Source: Ruminococcus sp.
Lineage (GTDB): Bacteria > Bacillota_A > Clostridia > Oscillospirales > Ruminococcaceae
Reading direction: 5' to 3'
Assembly: GCA_017480485.1 (NCBI GenBank)
Contig: JAFVAN010000038.1
Location: forward strand, 1 to 64,000
DNA length: 64,000 nt
A model generated the notes under the pieces. It was not told where the DNA came from. It was given only the letters and a program-made list of their open reading frames with translations, and searched no databases. Position numbers and translations under genes: made by a program. Below are positions 1 to 9,481 of this stretch, piece after piece. Every line of letters starts with the position of its first letter. The first letter of the stretch is position 1.

Positions 1-60
1 AGCGCTCCGCGGGTGGTGTTAGGGCTTCTGCTCCTAATTATCAACTTCTATCGCCCAGCA
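1..60. repeat. Partial copy of long interspersed repeat
   Basis: The first ~30 bases, beginning gcgctccgcgggtgg, match the end of the ~240-bp repeat at 3441-3685, so the window opens inside another copy. No coding signal is seen here. Confidence 0.55.
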
Positions 61-66
61 CGACCC

Positions 67-172
67 TTCTGAGTGCCACCGTATCGCGAGGGAGCCCCCT
101 CACACTTCACCGTTGTGAACGAGCTTGCGAGTGCTCTCGCGACTTGCGCCATGCGCGCTAGCATAAAATTCT
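67..172 (+). repeat. Short interspersed repeat, copy A
   Basis: This sequence (gagtgccaccgtatcgcgag ... gcgcgctagca) recurs in the same orientation at 13455-13635 and 21573-21671. All copies share the blocks cgcgagggag, gcttgcgagtgctc, cgcgacttg and gcgctagca, with substitutions between them. Copy A overlaps the last ~20 codons of ribF. Confidence 0.75.
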
Positions 173-1062
173 GCCGTTCTCATCACGTCCGCTTGTATCC
201 TCGCGCGAAGGGCTTTTACATCGTTGAAGCGCTGCTCCGGGCGCAGAAATTCGTCCAGCCTAAGGTCAACTACCTTCCCGTACAGGTCCCCGTCAAAGTT
301 AAGGATAAAGGTCTCCGCCAAAGGGGCGATCTTCTTTTCTATGGTGGGCTTTACCCCCACGTTCGCTACCCCCTTGAACTCCTTCCCGCCAACAGTCACC
401 CTCGCGCAGTACACGCCGAACCTCGGCAGCACGATGCCCTCGGGCAGGCGCTGGTTGATGGTGGGAAAGTTCCATGTGCGGCCTATCTCGTTGCCGTGTA
501 CCACAGGCAGGGTGTAGCCGAAGGTGTAGCCCAGCAGCTTGTTGGCCTCTCTTATATCTCCCGTGCGGACAAGCTTCTTTATCCTGCTGGAGCTTACCTG
601 TGCGCCGTCCATTTGCAGCTTGTCGAGGACCTTGACCTCAAAGCCAAGCCGCTCTCCCTCTCGTCTAAGCAGTGCGGCGTCGCCAACGGCTCCTCGCCCA
701 AAGCGGAAGTCCTTGCCGCAGACGGCGCAGCCGCAGCCCATTTTGCCCACCAGCACCTGCTCGATGAAGGCAACGGGCTCCAAAGCCCGCAGGTCCTTGA
801 AATCCGGCGCGTAGATATATTCTATCCCCAAGGATTCCAGCCGCTCTGCCTTGGCCTCCTCGGTGAGCAGGCGCTCGCTCTGGGGCTTGGTGGTCAGGGT
901 GCCGCTCTTGAAGGTGAACACTGCGGGTGCAAGCCCCCGGGCGCTCTGCTCCACGGCCTTGTCCAGCACCAGCCTGTGGCCAAGGTGGACGCCGTCGAAT
1001 ATGCCAAGGGCGACAGCTGTGCGCTGTCCCTGCCCTATTCCCTGTTCTGTTATTTCCAGCAT
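100..1062 (-). CDS. ribF: Bifunctional riboflavin kinase / FAD synthetase
   Basis: Converts riboflavin to FMN and FMN to FAD in the cytosol. It is 320 aa. The N-terminal FAD synthetase domain has the nucleotidyl-transfer motif GVHLGH (24-29) and SSSRIK (157-162); the C-terminal kinase domain has GRTWNFPTIN (194-203). Last gene of the nusA-infB operon, 6 nt after truB, a common Firmicutes arrangement. Oddity: the family usually ends about residue 300 (RTAEFY). The last 20 residues (ASAHGASRES...) are encoded by interspersed repeat copy A, so a repeat has supplied a new C-terminus and stop. Product assignment is secure; the tail is probably non-functional (inference). Confidence 0.95.
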   Translation of the reverse strand: MLEITEQGIGQGQRTAVALGIFDGVHLGHRLVLDKAVEQSARGLAPAVFTFKSGTLTTKPQSERLLTEEAKAERLESLGIEYIYAPDFKDLRALEPVAFIEQVLVGKMGCGCAVCGKDFRFGRGAVGDAALLRREGERLGFEVKVLDKLQMDGAQVSSSRIKKLVRTGDIREANKLLGYTFGYTLPVVHGNEIGRTWNFPTINQRLPEGIVLPRFGVYCARVTVGGKEFKGVANVGVKPTIEKKIAPLAETFILNFDGDLYGKVVDLRLDEFLRPEQRFNDVKALRARIQADVMRTAEFYASAHGASRESTRKLVHNGEV

Positions 1063-1068
1063 TTATTT

Positions 1069-1974
1069 TCACTCCCCGTGAAAATTCCTGACGCTTCTTA
1101 CCTCGTTCTTCTCGTTGACCTGCGCTATGCCGATGAAGCCGCCGCTCTCCCCGAAGACGCGGAAGGGCCCCTCCGGGGCGCCGATCTGCTCGGGGCGCAG
1201 CTTTACTCCGTTTTTATACAGTCTTTCAAAATGGGCGCTGAGGGTGACGTCGGGCAGATCCTCGAAGAGGTCCTCCACGGGGGCAATGAGCTCCCTGACT
1301 CTGTCCTCGGCGGCGGCAGCAGCTATCTCCTCGAGGGTGAAGCAATCCTCGGCGAGGAAGCCGCAAGCCTTTATTCTTTTAAGGGACGTCATAACTGCGC
1401 CGCAGCCCACCCGCTCTCCGATGTCGTTTATCAGGGTGCGGATATAAGTCCCTCGGCTGACCTCGGCGGCGAGGGTCCCCTCGGCGCTCTGCTCGTCGTA
1501 GCTGAGTATCTCGATGAATTCCACGCGGCGGGGCCTTGGCTGGCGGTCGATCTCTTTTCCCTCTCGGGCCAGCTCATAGAGGCGCTTGCCTCCCACCTTG
1601 ACGGCGGAATACATTGGCGGCAGCTGCATTATATCTCCCGCGAAGCTCTCGGCGGCGGCGGTGAGCTCGGCGATGCCGACCTTGGCTTCTCGGGAAGAGA
1701 TGACTGTTCCCGTGATATCCTGAGTATCGGTGGTGAGGCCCAGCTTGAAGCCCGCCTCGTAGCCCTTGGCGGTGTCGGGAAGGATATCGCAGGCCTTGGC
1801 GGCCCTTCCCACCAGCACGGGCAGCACGCCCTCCGCCATGGGGTCGAGGGTGCCTGCGTGGCCCAGCTTTTTCATTTTAAGTATGCCCCTGAGCTTTGCC
1901 ACCACGTCAAAGGAGGTCCAGTCCTTCGGCTTATAGACGGGCAGGACGCCGCAGAGGGTGCTGCGATCGGTCAT
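1069..1974 (-). CDS. truB: tRNA pseudouridine(55) synthase TruB
   Basis: Makes pseudouridine 55 in the T loop of tRNAs. The protein is 301 aa, full length. The catalytic motif GHAGTLDPMAEG holds the nucleophile Asp44; KPKDWTSFDVV near the N terminus and SRGTYIRTL are also family motifs. The C-terminal extension (~240-301) looks like the TruB C-terminal RNA-binding domain. It starts 4 nt after the nrnA stop and is followed after 6 nt by ribF, so the three genes are almost certainly co-transcribed. Confidence 0.96.
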   Translation of the reverse strand: MTDRSTLCGVLPVYKPKDWTSFDVVAKLRGILKMKKLGHAGTLDPMAEGVLPVLVGRAAKACDILPDTAKGYEAGFKLGLTTDTQDITGTVISSREAKVGIAELTAAAESFAGDIMQLPPMYSAVKVGGKRLYELAREGKEIDRQPRPRRVEFIEILSYDEQSAEGTLAAEVSRGTYIRTLINDIGERVGCGAVMTSLKRIKACGFLAEDCFTLEEIAAAAAEDRVRELIAPVEDLFEDLPDVTLSAHFERLYKNGVKLRPEQIGAPEGPFRVFGESGGFIGIAQVNEKNEVRSVRNFHGE

Positions 1975-1978
1975 GGCT

Positions 1979-2953
1979 TCACACCTTCATGCCCGGCAGC
2001 CTGCCGACGGCCTCGAGGACCAGCTTTTTTACCTCCTCGAGGGTGCCGTTTATCTCGCAGCCTGCGGCTCTGATATGTCCGCCGCCGCCGAACTGTCGGC
2101 AGAAGGCGGAGGCGTCCAGCTTATCCGTGGTGCGGACCGAGAGCTTGAAGACCTTCTCGTGTCTTTGTCTTACTGTAATGCCGATATCTACGCCCAGAAC
2201 AGTAAGTGGGATAGAGGATATCCCCTCGAACTCGGCGGCCTCGATGCCGTAGGAATCCATAGCGGCGGTGGTCATTATTATCATGGCGCAGCGGCCCTCG
2301 TAGAAATACTCCATATTCTCGGTGGAGATCATTTCTGCCCGCAGTCTTGCGCGGCTCTTGATATCGAACATCCGTCGGTTGACGTTTGCAAAGTCGATAT
2401 CGTACTGCATGAGCTCGGCGGCGGCGATGTGGGCCTCGGGGACGGTGTTTTCGTACTTGAAGCAGCCTGTATCGGTGGCAATGCCCGTATAGAGGCACTT
2501 GGCGATTATATTGCTTATGGGCCTTCCCAGCTGCTTGAAGATCTGGTAGAGTATCAGGCAGGCAGCGGAGGCGGTGCCGTCCACATAGCTCTGCTTGGCG
2601 TAATATTTATTTGAGATATGGTGGTCGATGCAGAGGTCGATGGCCCCCGCTTCGGTATAGCGCGAGAGGGCGCCCCCCAGCAGGGTGGTATCGGCGATAT
2701 CGACGGCAACGACGCACTGCTCACGGAACTCCTGCTCGAAGTACCCCTCGTAAATAAAGCAGTACCTTTCGGGGAAGCCGTCGGAGTTGAGCACGTTTGC
2801 CCTCTTGCCCATGTCCCGCAGGTAGGCGCAGAGAGCAAAGCCCGCACCGAGGGTGTCTCCGTCGGGGCTTTTATGGGTAAGGATGCTAAAGCAGTCGTGC
2901 TCCTCGAAGAAGCGGCCGATGCCTTCAAAGTCGATATTATTCCTGTTCTCCAT
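1979..2953 (-). CDS. nrnA: DHH-family oligoribonuclease / pAp phosphatase
   Basis: 324-aa DHH-DHHA1 phosphoesterase of the NrnA/RecJ-like family, which degrades nanoRNAs and dephosphorylates 3'-phosphoadenosine 5'-phosphate. Visible motifs: HKSPDGDTLG (27-36), AVDIADT, the signature IDHHISN, and the DHHA1 substrate-binding loop GGGGHIRAAG near the C terminus. The start overlaps the end of rbfA by 17 nt, implying translational coupling. The position between rbfA and truB is conserved in Firmicutes. Confidence 0.93.
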   Translation of the reverse strand: MENRNNIDFEGIGRFFEEHDCFSILTHKSPDGDTLGAGFALCAYLRDMGKRANVLNSDGFPERYCFIYEGYFEQEFREQCVVAVDIADTTLLGGALSRYTEAGAIDLCIDHHISNKYYAKQSYVDGTASAACLILYQIFKQLGRPISNIIAKCLYTGIATDTGCFKYENTVPEAHIAAAELMQYDIDFANVNRRMFDIKSRARLRAEMISTENMEYFYEGRCAMIIMTTAAMDSYGIEAAEFEGISSIPLTVLGVDIGITVRQRHEKVFKLSVRTTDKLDASAFCRQFGGGGHIRAAGCEINGTLEEVKKLVLEAVGRLPGMKV

Positions 2954-3344
2954 CGGTTTCCTCCGTTTCGGTTTCCTCGTCCTCGGTCTCGCTGCGGGCG
3001 GCGCTGATGTTTTTCAGCTTCTCGAATATCCTTGCGGAATACTCGGCGGAGTCGTCGGCGACGAATTTGAGGTCGGGGGCCTTTCTGAGCCCCAAGACGT
3101 TCGAGATCTCTCTTTTGAGATATCCCGAGGCGCTCTCGAAGCCCTTGACGGCCTGCTTTGCCCGGTCAAAGCCCTCCATGGAGGAGACATAGACCTTGCA
3201 GAAGGACCCATCGCTTGCGACCTCGCAGCGGACGATGGTGAGCATCTCTCCCCCGCCGATACGGGGGTCCTTGAGCTCTCTCATTTTTCCCGATATTATC
3301 CTGCGTATATCCTCCGACATACGCCCAGCCTTATAACTTCCCAA
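2937..3344 (-). CDS. rbfA: 30S ribosome-binding factor A
   Basis: Assists late 30S maturation and 16S 5'-end processing. The protein is 135 aa, with the family opening GSYKAGRMSEDIRR and a KH-like core (SNVLGLRKAPDLKF). An acidic Glu/Thr-rich tail (~110-135) is unconserved. The start is TTG at 3344: an AAGGAG site lies 9 nt upstream, and starting at the inner ATG would remove the conserved first helix. It lies ~380 bp after rimP; that gap holds a long repeat, so co-transcription with rimP is uncertain. Confidence 0.92.
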   Translation of the reverse strand: MGSYKAGRMSEDIRRIISGKMRELKDPRIGGGEMLTIVRCEVASDGSFCKVYVSSMEGFDRAKQAVKGFESASGYLKREISNVLGLRKAPDLKFVADDSAEYSARIFEKLKNISAARSETEDEETETEETDGEQE

Positions 3345-3726
3345 TGTTTAATTCTCCTTCTGTCTTTCATTAGTTCGCCTGTCAAGGCTTCTGCTGTGCT
3401 GAGTTGAGAGTTGTTGACAAAGAGGCCGCCTTCTCGTTCCACGGACGGAAAGCGCTTCGCTGTTCCTGCTTTGTAGAAGAGGTCACGTCGTTGCGGCGCA
3501 GCATTGCGCCCTCAGCGGGGTGGAGCAGGACGCAGGCTTTCCGCTCCCCTTTTAACCTGTGCTGCGCCGTGTGAAGGGCACTAAGTCTGCGCCTGTTTCG
3601 CGGGTCCGCGACAAGCCTCTGACGCGAGGCCCCCGCGCGCGTTTTTTAATGCGCTCCGCGGGTGGTTTTGGGGCCTCTGCTCCTCTTTCTAGCCTCTAGC
3701 TTCTAACCTCTAGCCTCTAATGGCCT
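3345..3726. repeat. Intergenic region with long interspersed repeat (~240 bp)
   Basis: About 3441-3685 holds a GC-rich repeat that begins acggacggaaagcgcttcgc and ends gcgctccgcgggtgg. A second copy is at 23145-23385 in reverse orientation; fragments are at 1-30 and ~21535-21570. Shared blocks include gcactaagtctgcgcc, ttcgcgggtccgcgacaag and cctctgacgcgag. The gene-proximal edge is a pyrimidine-rich run of tandem cctctag-like units (3689-3719). No coding frame is credible. Confidence 0.8.
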
Positions 3727-4194
3727 TTATATGTTGTCATCGTTCAACTTTACATATGAGCAGTCTGCCAGTTTGAACGTTATCCTGTCCTCCTCGGCCT
3801 CGCTCTGGGCGATGGTGAATTCGTTCTTGTCATAGCTCATCAGTATGCCGATGAACTCCCTGTCGCCGTCGGCGTTGTGGCGGATGGTCTTTACCCTTAC
3901 CTCGTCGCCGATGCAGACGATGAAATGCTCGGGGCGGCGGAGCTCGCGGCCGAGGCCGGGGCTGCCCACCTCAAGCACATAGCTCTGGGCTATGGGGTCG
4001 GCGTCGTCGAGGATATCGTTGAAGGGCCTCGTGAAGGCCTCGCAGGCGTCCATGTCGATGCCGCCGTCGCGGTCGATGAGCACCTTGAGGTACCAAGTGG
4101 CGCCCTCCTTTTCAAATCTTACGTCCCAAAGGAACAGCCCCTGCTCGTCGCAGAGCGGCTGCGCCAGAAGTCTTACTCTTTCGGCTGTGTTCAT
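3727..4194 (-). CDS. rimP: Ribosome maturation factor RimP
   Basis: Needed for 30S subunit assembly. The protein is 155 aa with the family core LFLWDVRFEKEG, YLKVLIDRDGGIDMDAC and YVLEVGSPGLGRELR. In most Firmicutes rimP directly precedes nusA. Here it lies far downstream of infB, and its ATG overlaps the stop of a lipoprotein gene (ATGA, 4191-4194), so it is translationally coupled to that gene. No second rimP lies upstream of nusA in this window. The product call is firm; the relocation is a direct observation. Confidence 0.93.
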   Translation of the reverse strand: MNTAERVRLLAQPLCDEQGLFLWDVRFEKEGATWYLKVLIDRDGGIDMDACEAFTRPFNDILDDADPIAQSYVLEVGSPGLGRELRRPEHFIVCIGDEVRVKTIRHNADGDREFIGILMSYDKNEFTIAQSEAEEDRITFKLADCSYVKLNDDNI

Positions 4195-5249
4195 TTTTCC
4201 TCCTGTTTGGTCTCGATCATAAAGGGATAGTATATCCCGTCATCTGTAATATAGAACCATGTGATCATTGCGGCAGAGCTGGGGTCATCGGGGGTCATCC
4301 TGACAAAGCCCGGGAGCTTTGAGCTCTCGCTGTAGGTGCCTGTAGAGATGGTCCTTCCTGCGGCGGTCCAGATCCACTTACCCTCCGAGAAGCTTATCTC
4401 GGTCTCGCCGTCGGTGCCAACAGCGGCAGTGACCGCGGCCAGCTCCTTATCTATCTTCTCCTTGGAATAGAAGGCCCCGTCGGCATAGAGGGGGTCGTCG
4501 GTGTAGATGGCGGTGGGGGTGAAGCTCAAAACAAAGGGCTTGTCGGCTTCATAGCTGCCCTTGAGCTTTACGCCGAAAAGATCGGTGCAAAGCAGGCTGT
4601 CCTTTTTATACACCTGCATATCGTAGCGCCCCGAGGTTATGGCGTAGGGCAGCTCTGCAAGGGGCAGCCGCCGCATTATTGGCAGCTCGCCGTAAATGTC
4701 GTCCTTTTGCAGCTGGGCCGCAGGGGGGCAGATAAAGTCGGGATAGCTGCCAGTGAGGTTCATGCCTCTCATGGCGGTGCCGTCCTCGTCCTCTGCTGTT
4801 GCAAGCACGGCTGTGCTGCCTCGGCGCAGGGACTTGTACTCAAACTCCAGTCCGCCCTTGGCGTCGATGGTGCAGCCGCCTGTGAAAACGCTCTCGGGCG
4901 CGCCCTCGGCGGCAAGGCTCTCCCAGAGCTCGAAGCTGCCGTCTGAGGAGAGGCGCAGGGTCTTTACGAAATATGGCGAGGTCTCTGTGTAATACTCGTC
5001 GGCGTTGGACTTTAGTATGGCCAGGCCCTCGTCAACGCCGGAGGCCGAGGTAAAGTAGTCGTCGTTCAGGCGGTGGTACTCGGTGACGGTCTCGCCCTTG
5101 GGGGCTTCATCCTTTGAGGAGCCATTGTTGTCATACTCTGTCATTTCGGAGGTGTTCTCCTTCCAGCCGCCTGCGTCGCCAAAGGCCTCGTTGCTGCAGC
5201 CCGTCAGCCCGACACAGAGGCAGAGGAAAAGTATCACCTTTACGCGCAT
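4191..5249 (-). CDS. Putative lipoprotein, paralogue of upstream gene
   Basis: 352-aa exported lipoprotein of unknown function. A signal peptide (VILFLCLCVGLTGC) carries a lipobox with Cys18; an acidic Ser/Asn linker and a ~300-aa beta-rich globular part follow. Its C terminus (GRTISTGTYSESSKLPGFVRM ... YYPFMIE) aligns by eye with the end of the next upstream gene (GTVISSGEYTESTQRPGF ... YYPYAIK), so the two are tandem paralogues. Its stop overlaps the rimP start by 4 nt. Surface location is inferred from the lipobox. No enzyme motif is recognised. Confidence 0.8.
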   Translation of the reverse strand: MRVKVILFLCLCVGLTGCSNEAFGDAGGWKENTSEMTEYDNNGSSKDEAPKGETVTEYHRLNDDYFTSASGVDEGLAILKSNADEYYTETSPYFVKTLRLSSDGSFELWESLAAEGAPESVFTGGCTIDAKGGLEFEYKSLRRGSTAVLATAEDEDGTAMRGMNLTGSYPDFICPPAAQLQKDDIYGELPIMRRLPLAELPYAITSGRYDMQVYKKDSLLCTDLFGVKLKGSYEADKPFVLSFTPTAIYTDDPLYADGAFYSKEKIDKELAAVTAAVGTDGETEISFSEGKWIWTAAGRTISTGTYSESSKLPGFVRMTPDDPSSAAMITWFYITDDGIYYPFMIETKQEEK

Positions 5250-5283
5250 CGCTCAAAGACTCCTTTCGTTTTGTTTCTGTTTA

Positions 5284-6468
5284 TTATTGCTCCGCCTTTA
5301 TCGCATAAGGGTAATAGAAGCTGCCCGCCTCGATGTAGACATACTCCACGATGCCTCGGCGCTTGTTTTCGGCGGTGGCGCTGGGCTTGATTATGATGAA
5401 GCCCGGACGCTGAGTGCTCTCGGTATACTCTCCCGAGGATATGACGGTGCCGTCGGAGGCGGTCCATTTCCAATAGCCCTCGTTAAAGGCTATCTTGGTG
5501 GGGCCCACCGTACCCATCACAGTCTCGTATCTGGCAAGGGCATCGGCGGCTTGGCCCTCGGTCTCCTCATAGGCGCGGGCGGCCAGGGTCTGAGAGGGGT
5601 CATAGGTCACGGTGAAGCTCTCGCCGGGGGTGTAGCCGTCATCCAGAGACCAGCCAACAGCGCTGCCGCAGAGGAAGTCTCCGCGGACGCTCAGCCGCTC
5701 GGAGCCTGCAAGGGCGTAGGTCTCGGCGGGCAGCTGCCAAAGGGCAGTGCGCCCGGGGTCTCCCGTGATAACAGGCACCAGCTGCAGCGGATCGGTATCC
5801 GCATTGTTTCCGTCGGCATAGGCTATGCCGCTGGGCGGGTTCTCATTGAAATATGTAAAGAAGCGCATGGAGCCCGCGTGAGAGATATAGGAGCCGTCGC
5901 TGCTGAGGTCCGAAAGGCGCCGGCCAAGGCCCTCGTCGTCGCTGCCGCCTGCGGGATATTCGGTGATCTTAGGCTCGGTGAGCACGCCCTGTTCCTCTTC
6001 TCCGCCCATGCTGCGGGAGACGTAGGAAAGCTTTGTGAGCTTATCATAGTTAAAGCTGAGACCGCTGTCATCGGCGGTGCAGGAGCCCTCGAACTTATAC
6101 ACTGTGGTGTAGCCGTCGAAGGCGGTAAAGGCGCCGTTAGAGAACTGGATGGTCCTGCTCTTGGCGCGGCTCATCTCGCCATAAGGGGCATCAAGGCCGT
6201 CGAAGCCCGAATAGGCCTCCTGCGCCTTGGCAAGGAAATCGTCAGCGGTGGTGTTCATGCGAGCTGCGGTGTCCTCAAGGGCAAGGTCGAAAACGAAATA
6301 GGTCCCCTCGGGCACGGTCTGGGCGGTGGGCTCGCTGACGTAGCCGGCCTCTCCCTCCTGGCTCTGTGTGTCTGTGCTGCTGTCCTTGCTGCCGCAGGAT
6401 GCAAGGCCAAGGCTCATGGCCCCAGCCAGCAGCAGCGCAAGGAGCTTTCTGAGCTTGTTTGATTTCAT
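5284..6468 (-). CDS. Putative lipoprotein
   Basis: 394-aa lipoprotein of unknown function. The start is the ATG at 6468, with AAAGGGGGA upstream and a typical signal peptide ending LGLASC (lipobox Cys25). Extending further upstream would read through a hairpin and destroy the signal peptide. A Ser/Asp/Thr-rich linker precedes a beta-rich domain. It is separated from the downstream paralogue by 34 nt and from infB by a strong two-hairpin element, so it may be transcribed by readthrough or its own promoter. Its presence between infB and rimP is unusual. Confidence 0.8.
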   Translation of the reverse strand: MKSNKLRKLLALLLAGAMSLGLASCGSKDSSTDTQSQEGEAGYVSEPTAQTVPEGTYFVFDLALEDTAARMNTTADDFLAKAQEAYSGFDGLDAPYGEMSRAKSRTIQFSNGAFTAFDGYTTVYKFEGSCTADDSGLSFNYDKLTKLSYVSRSMGGEEEQGVLTEPKITEYPAGGSDDEGLGRRLSDLSSDGSYISHAGSMRFFTYFNENPPSGIAYADGNNADTDPLQLVPVITGDPGRTALWQLPAETYALAGSERLSVRGDFLCGSAVGWSLDDGYTPGESFTVTYDPSQTLAARAYEETEGQAADALARYETVMGTVGPTKIAFNEGYWKWTASDGTVISSGEYTESTQRPGFIIIKPSATAENKRRGIVEYVYIEAGSFYYPYAIKAEQ

Positions 6469-6503
6469 AACGGTTCCCCCTTTACCATCTTCTCTTTTGA
6501 CAG

Positions 6504-6582
6504 GCCCTCGCCGCCTCCGGCGGCGAGGGAGGTGCGGAAAAAGGTATTCTCTCCCCCTGCGGGGAAGAAATACTGTTTTTCC
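6504..6582. terminator. Two-hairpin terminator element downstream of infB
   Basis: Hairpin 1 is ccctcgccgcc/ggcggcgaggg (6505-6529, perfect 11-bp stem). Hairpin 2 spans 6535-6582, from cggaaaaa to tttttccg, with a cccc/gggg apex. It can act as an intrinsic terminator for infB, and it belongs to a family of similar intergenic elements in this window. Confidence 0.75.
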
Positions 6583-6645
6583 GCCGGTCTTACAAATCAC
6601 TTGTACAAAATGTCAGAGGTCATAATCCCCTTGCGGGGCACCGAC

Positions 6646-9132
6646 TTAATCCCTATACTCCTCCATCTGGTAGGCCTCGAAGATGTCGCCTTCCTTGATG
6701 TCGGTGAACTTCTCGAGAGTGATGCCGCACTCGTAGCCCTCGGCGACCTCCTTGACGTCGTCCTTGAAGCGCTTGAGGGAGCTCATCTTGTCGTCTGCAA
6801 CGATGATGCCGTCACGCACTACGCGGATAAGATCGTTCCTGCCGATCTTGCCGGAGAGCACATAGGAGCCCGCAACGTTGCCCACGTTGGAGATCTTGTA
6901 GACCTGCCTTACCTCCACCCTTGCGGTGTCGATCTCGCGGTACTTGGGGGCAAGCATACCCTTCATGGCGGTGGTTATCTCTTCTATAGCATCGTAGATT
7001 ATCCTGTAAAGACGGATATCCACGCCGTCGCGCTCGGCGTTCTCCTTGGCAACAGGGTCGGGGCGAACGTTGAAGCCTACGATTATCGCATTGGAGGCGC
7101 TGGCAAGCATAACGTCGCTCTCGTTTACGGCACCTACCGCACCGTGGATAACGCGGACCCTTACCTCCTCGTTGGAGATCTTCTCGAGGCTCTGCTTTAC
7201 GGCCTCGACGGAGCCCTGTACGTCTGCCTTTACGATGATGGGCAGCTCCTTGACCTCGCCCTCGCTGATCTGGCTGAAGAGGTTGTCAAGCGTTACCTTC
7301 TGGAACTTCTTGAACTCCTCCTCCTTGGCCTGATGCTTTCTCTGCTCTACCAGCTCGCGGGCAAGCTTCTCGTCAGCAACGGCGTTGAAGGTGTCGCCGC
7401 TCATAGGCACCTCTGCGAGGCCCGTTACCTCAACAGGGGTAGAGGGGCCTGCCTTGTCGATCTTGTGGCCCTTGTCGTTGGTCATTGTTCTTACACGGCC
7501 CACGGCGGTGCCGGCGATGATGACATCGCCTGTGTGCAGGGTGCCGCCCTCCACCAGCAGAGTGGCTGTCGGGCCCTTGCCCTTATCCAGCTTGGCCTCG
7601 ATAACGGTACCCTTGGCAGCCTTGTGAGGATTGGCCTTCAGCTCCTTGACCTCGGCCACCAGCAGGATGTTCTCCAGCAGCTCGTCGATGCCCTGACCTG
7701 TCTTTGCGGAAACGGGCACAGCGATAACGTCGCCGCCCCACTCCTCAACAACAAGGCTGTGCTCGGTGAGCTCCTGCTTAACGCGCTCGGCGTCGGCGCC
7801 CTCCTTGTCCATTTTGTTGATGGCAACGATGATGGAGACGCCCGCAGCCTTTGCGTGGTTTATGGACTCGACAGTCTGGGGCATGATGCCGTCATCCGCC
7901 GCAACAACAAGGATGGCGATATCGGTAACATTTGCGCCTCTTGCACGCATGGCGGTGAAGGCCTCGTGTCCCGGGGTGTCCAGGAAGGTTATCTTCTTGT
8001 TATTGTAATATACCTGATAGGCGCCGATGTGCTGGGTGATGCCTCCGGCCTCGCCCTCGGCAACATTGGCGTTCCTGATGCGGTCGAGGATGGAGGTCTT
8101 GCCGTGGTCAACGTGGCCCATAACAACAACTACAGGGCAGCGCTCCTCAAGGTTCTCCTCACTGTCCTCCTCGTCAACGATGAGGCGCTCCTCAATGGTG
8201 ACGATGACCTCCTTCTCTACCTTTGCGCCCAGCTCCTCGGCAACGAGGGCGGCGGTGTCGTAGTCGATGGTCTCGTTGATGGAGGCCATTACGCCCAGAC
8301 CCATCAGCTTCTTGATGACCTCGGTGGCAGTCACCTTGAGGCGGCTGGCCAGCTCGGAAACAACGATCTCGTCGGGGATGAGGACCTTGAGCTGCTGCTT
8401 TCTGGCCTTCTCAAGCTCCAGACGGCGCAGCCTCTCCTTCTCGGTCTCGGCCTCGCGGCGGCGGGCGCCCTGATTCTGCTGCTTCTTATACTGCTGGGAC
8501 TTCTGGGTGAGCTTCTGCTTCTTCTGGAAATTCTCCTTGCTCTTGTTCTGCTTGGTGTTGGCAAGGTTGTCGTACTTCTCGTTATACTTATCCAGCTCTA
8601 CATAGCTGCCCCTTGTGTCAACGTGCTTGCCCGCAGTCTCCTGAGAGGAAACGGTATAGCTCTCGTCCGAATCCTTCTTGGAGCCGCCGATAACGGTCTT
8701 TACGCCGTGCTCCTGCTTCTTGGCCTGCTTCTTGGGCTCCTTCTTTTTCTTTTCCTCGGGCTTCTTTGCCTCGGGTGCGGGAGCAGCCTTTTCGGGCTCG
8801 GGCTTTGCCTCGGGAGCAGCCTCGGCAGCTGGGGCTGTCTCGGCAGGCTTCTCGGGCTCAGGCTTCTTCTCCTCGGCCTTGGGCTTTACTACCTTCTTGA
8901 TCTTCTTTTCCGGGGCGCCCTCGGGCCTTACGGTGTTGGCGAAGTAGGCGTCAAAGCTCTCCACCTGATTCTGCTGTGTAAAGAAATCGAACACAAAGCT
9001 GACCTCCTCGGGAGTAAGGGCCGAGACAGTCTTCTTTGGCTCTCCTCCAAGGGCGGCAAGGCACTCCACGAGCTTGCTGCTTGCAAGTCCCAGATCCTTT
9101 GCCAGTTCGTTGAGCTTGTATTTCTTATTCAT
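6646..9132 (-). CDS. infB: Translation initiation factor IF-2
   Basis: GTPase that places initiator tRNA on the 30S subunit and promotes subunit joining. The protein is 828 aa. The N-terminal IF2_N domain ([13 protein letters not shown]) is followed by a long low-complexity Lys/Glu/Pro/Ala linker (~75-240) and a second IF2_N-type segment. The G domain has G1 GHVDHGKT (339-346), G3 DTPGHEAF and G4 NKMD; domains II, III and the C-terminal fMet-tRNA-binding domain complete it. It lies 25 nt after the L7Ae-like gene, in the usual nusA-ylxR-L7Ae-infB order. Confidence 0.98.
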   Translation of the reverse strand: MNKKYKLNELAKDLGLASSKLVECLAALGGEPKKTVSALTPEEVSFVFDFFTQQNQVESFDAYFANTVRPEGAPEKKIKKVVKPKAEEKKPEPEKPAETAPAAEAAPEAKPEPEKAAPAPEAKKPEEKKKKEPKKQAKKQEHGVKTVIGGSKKDSDESYTVSSQETAGKHVDTRGSYVELDKYNEKYDNLANTKQNKSKENFQKKQKLTQKSQQYKKQQNQGARRREAETEKERLRRLELEKARKQQLKVLIPDEIVVSELASRLKVTATEVIKKLMGLGVMASINETIDYDTAALVAEELGAKVEKEVIVTIEERLIVDEEDSEENLEERCPVVVVMGHVDHGKTSILDRIRNANVAEGEAGGITQHIGAYQVYYNNKKITFLDTPGHEAFTAMRARGANVTDIAILVVAADDGIMPQTVESINHAKAAGVSIIVAINKMDKEGADAERVKQELTEHSLVVEEWGGDVIAVPVSAKTGQGIDELLENILLVAEVKELKANPHKAAKGTVIEAKLDKGKGPTATLLVEGGTLHTGDVIIAGTAVGRVRTMTNDKGHKIDKAGPSTPVEVTGLAEVPMSGDTFNAVADEKLARELVEQRKHQAKEEEFKKFQKVTLDNLFSQISEGEVKELPIIVKADVQGSVEAVKQSLEKISNEEVRVRVIHGAVGAVNESDVMLASASNAIIVGFNVRPDPVAKENAERDGVDIRLYRIIYDAIEEITTAMKGMLAPKYREIDTARVEVRQVYKISNVGNVAGSYVLSGKIGRNDLIRVVRDGIIVADDKMSSLKRFKDDVKEVAEGYECGITLEKFTDIKEGDIFEAYQMEEYRD

Positions 9133-9157
9133 AGGCAGTGATTCCTCCTTAATATTT

Positions 9158-9481
9158 TCAGAACTGTATGTCGCTCACGTCTATCTGCGTGAGCCCTTTT
9201 GCGCACGAGGCCGCGAAGCCTGCGTCGTTGATGGCGATTATCCCCGTCCTGCGGCCAAGGCCGGACTGTATCTCGTCCATGCCGACCCCCAGAGACCAGA
9301 GCTTTACGCCGTATCTTGCGCTGTAATATTTCATTTCCTTGAGGCTCTTTTCAGAAAGGTCCGTGGACACGAACAGCCCCTTTGCGCTGCCGCTGCGGCA
9401 GGCGTCCTTGGCCATGTCCATTCCCAGCGAGAGCCGCCCCGCCTTTGCGCACATCGTGATAAGTCCCAGCTTACTGTTCAT
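9158..9481 (-). CDS. L7Ae-family kink-turn RNA-binding protein (YlxQ-like)
   Basis: ~107-aa member of the L7Ae/L30e/Gadd45 family, like B. subtilis YlxQ, which binds kink-turn RNA. Visible core: [31 protein letters not shown] and [15 protein letters not shown]. The start is given as the ATG at 9481; a TTG two codons upstream is possible. The gene begins inside the 3' end of ylxR and precedes infB, its standard genomic position. Its exact role in Firmicutes is not settled. Confidence 0.88.
   Translation of the reverse strand: MNSKLGLITMCAKAGRLSLGMDMAKDACRSGSAKGLFVSTDLSEKSLKEMKYYSARYGVKLWSLGVGMDEIQSGLGRRTGIIAINDAGFAASCAKGLTQIDVSDIQF

Noticed and set aside
73..2073. Very long plus-strand open frame opposite ribF and truB (also 6532-9141 opposite infB, 5083-6462 opposite lipoproteins)
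   Set aside because: These mirror well-recognised minus-strand genes; high GC and codon bias leave few stops on the other strand. The translations show no family features.
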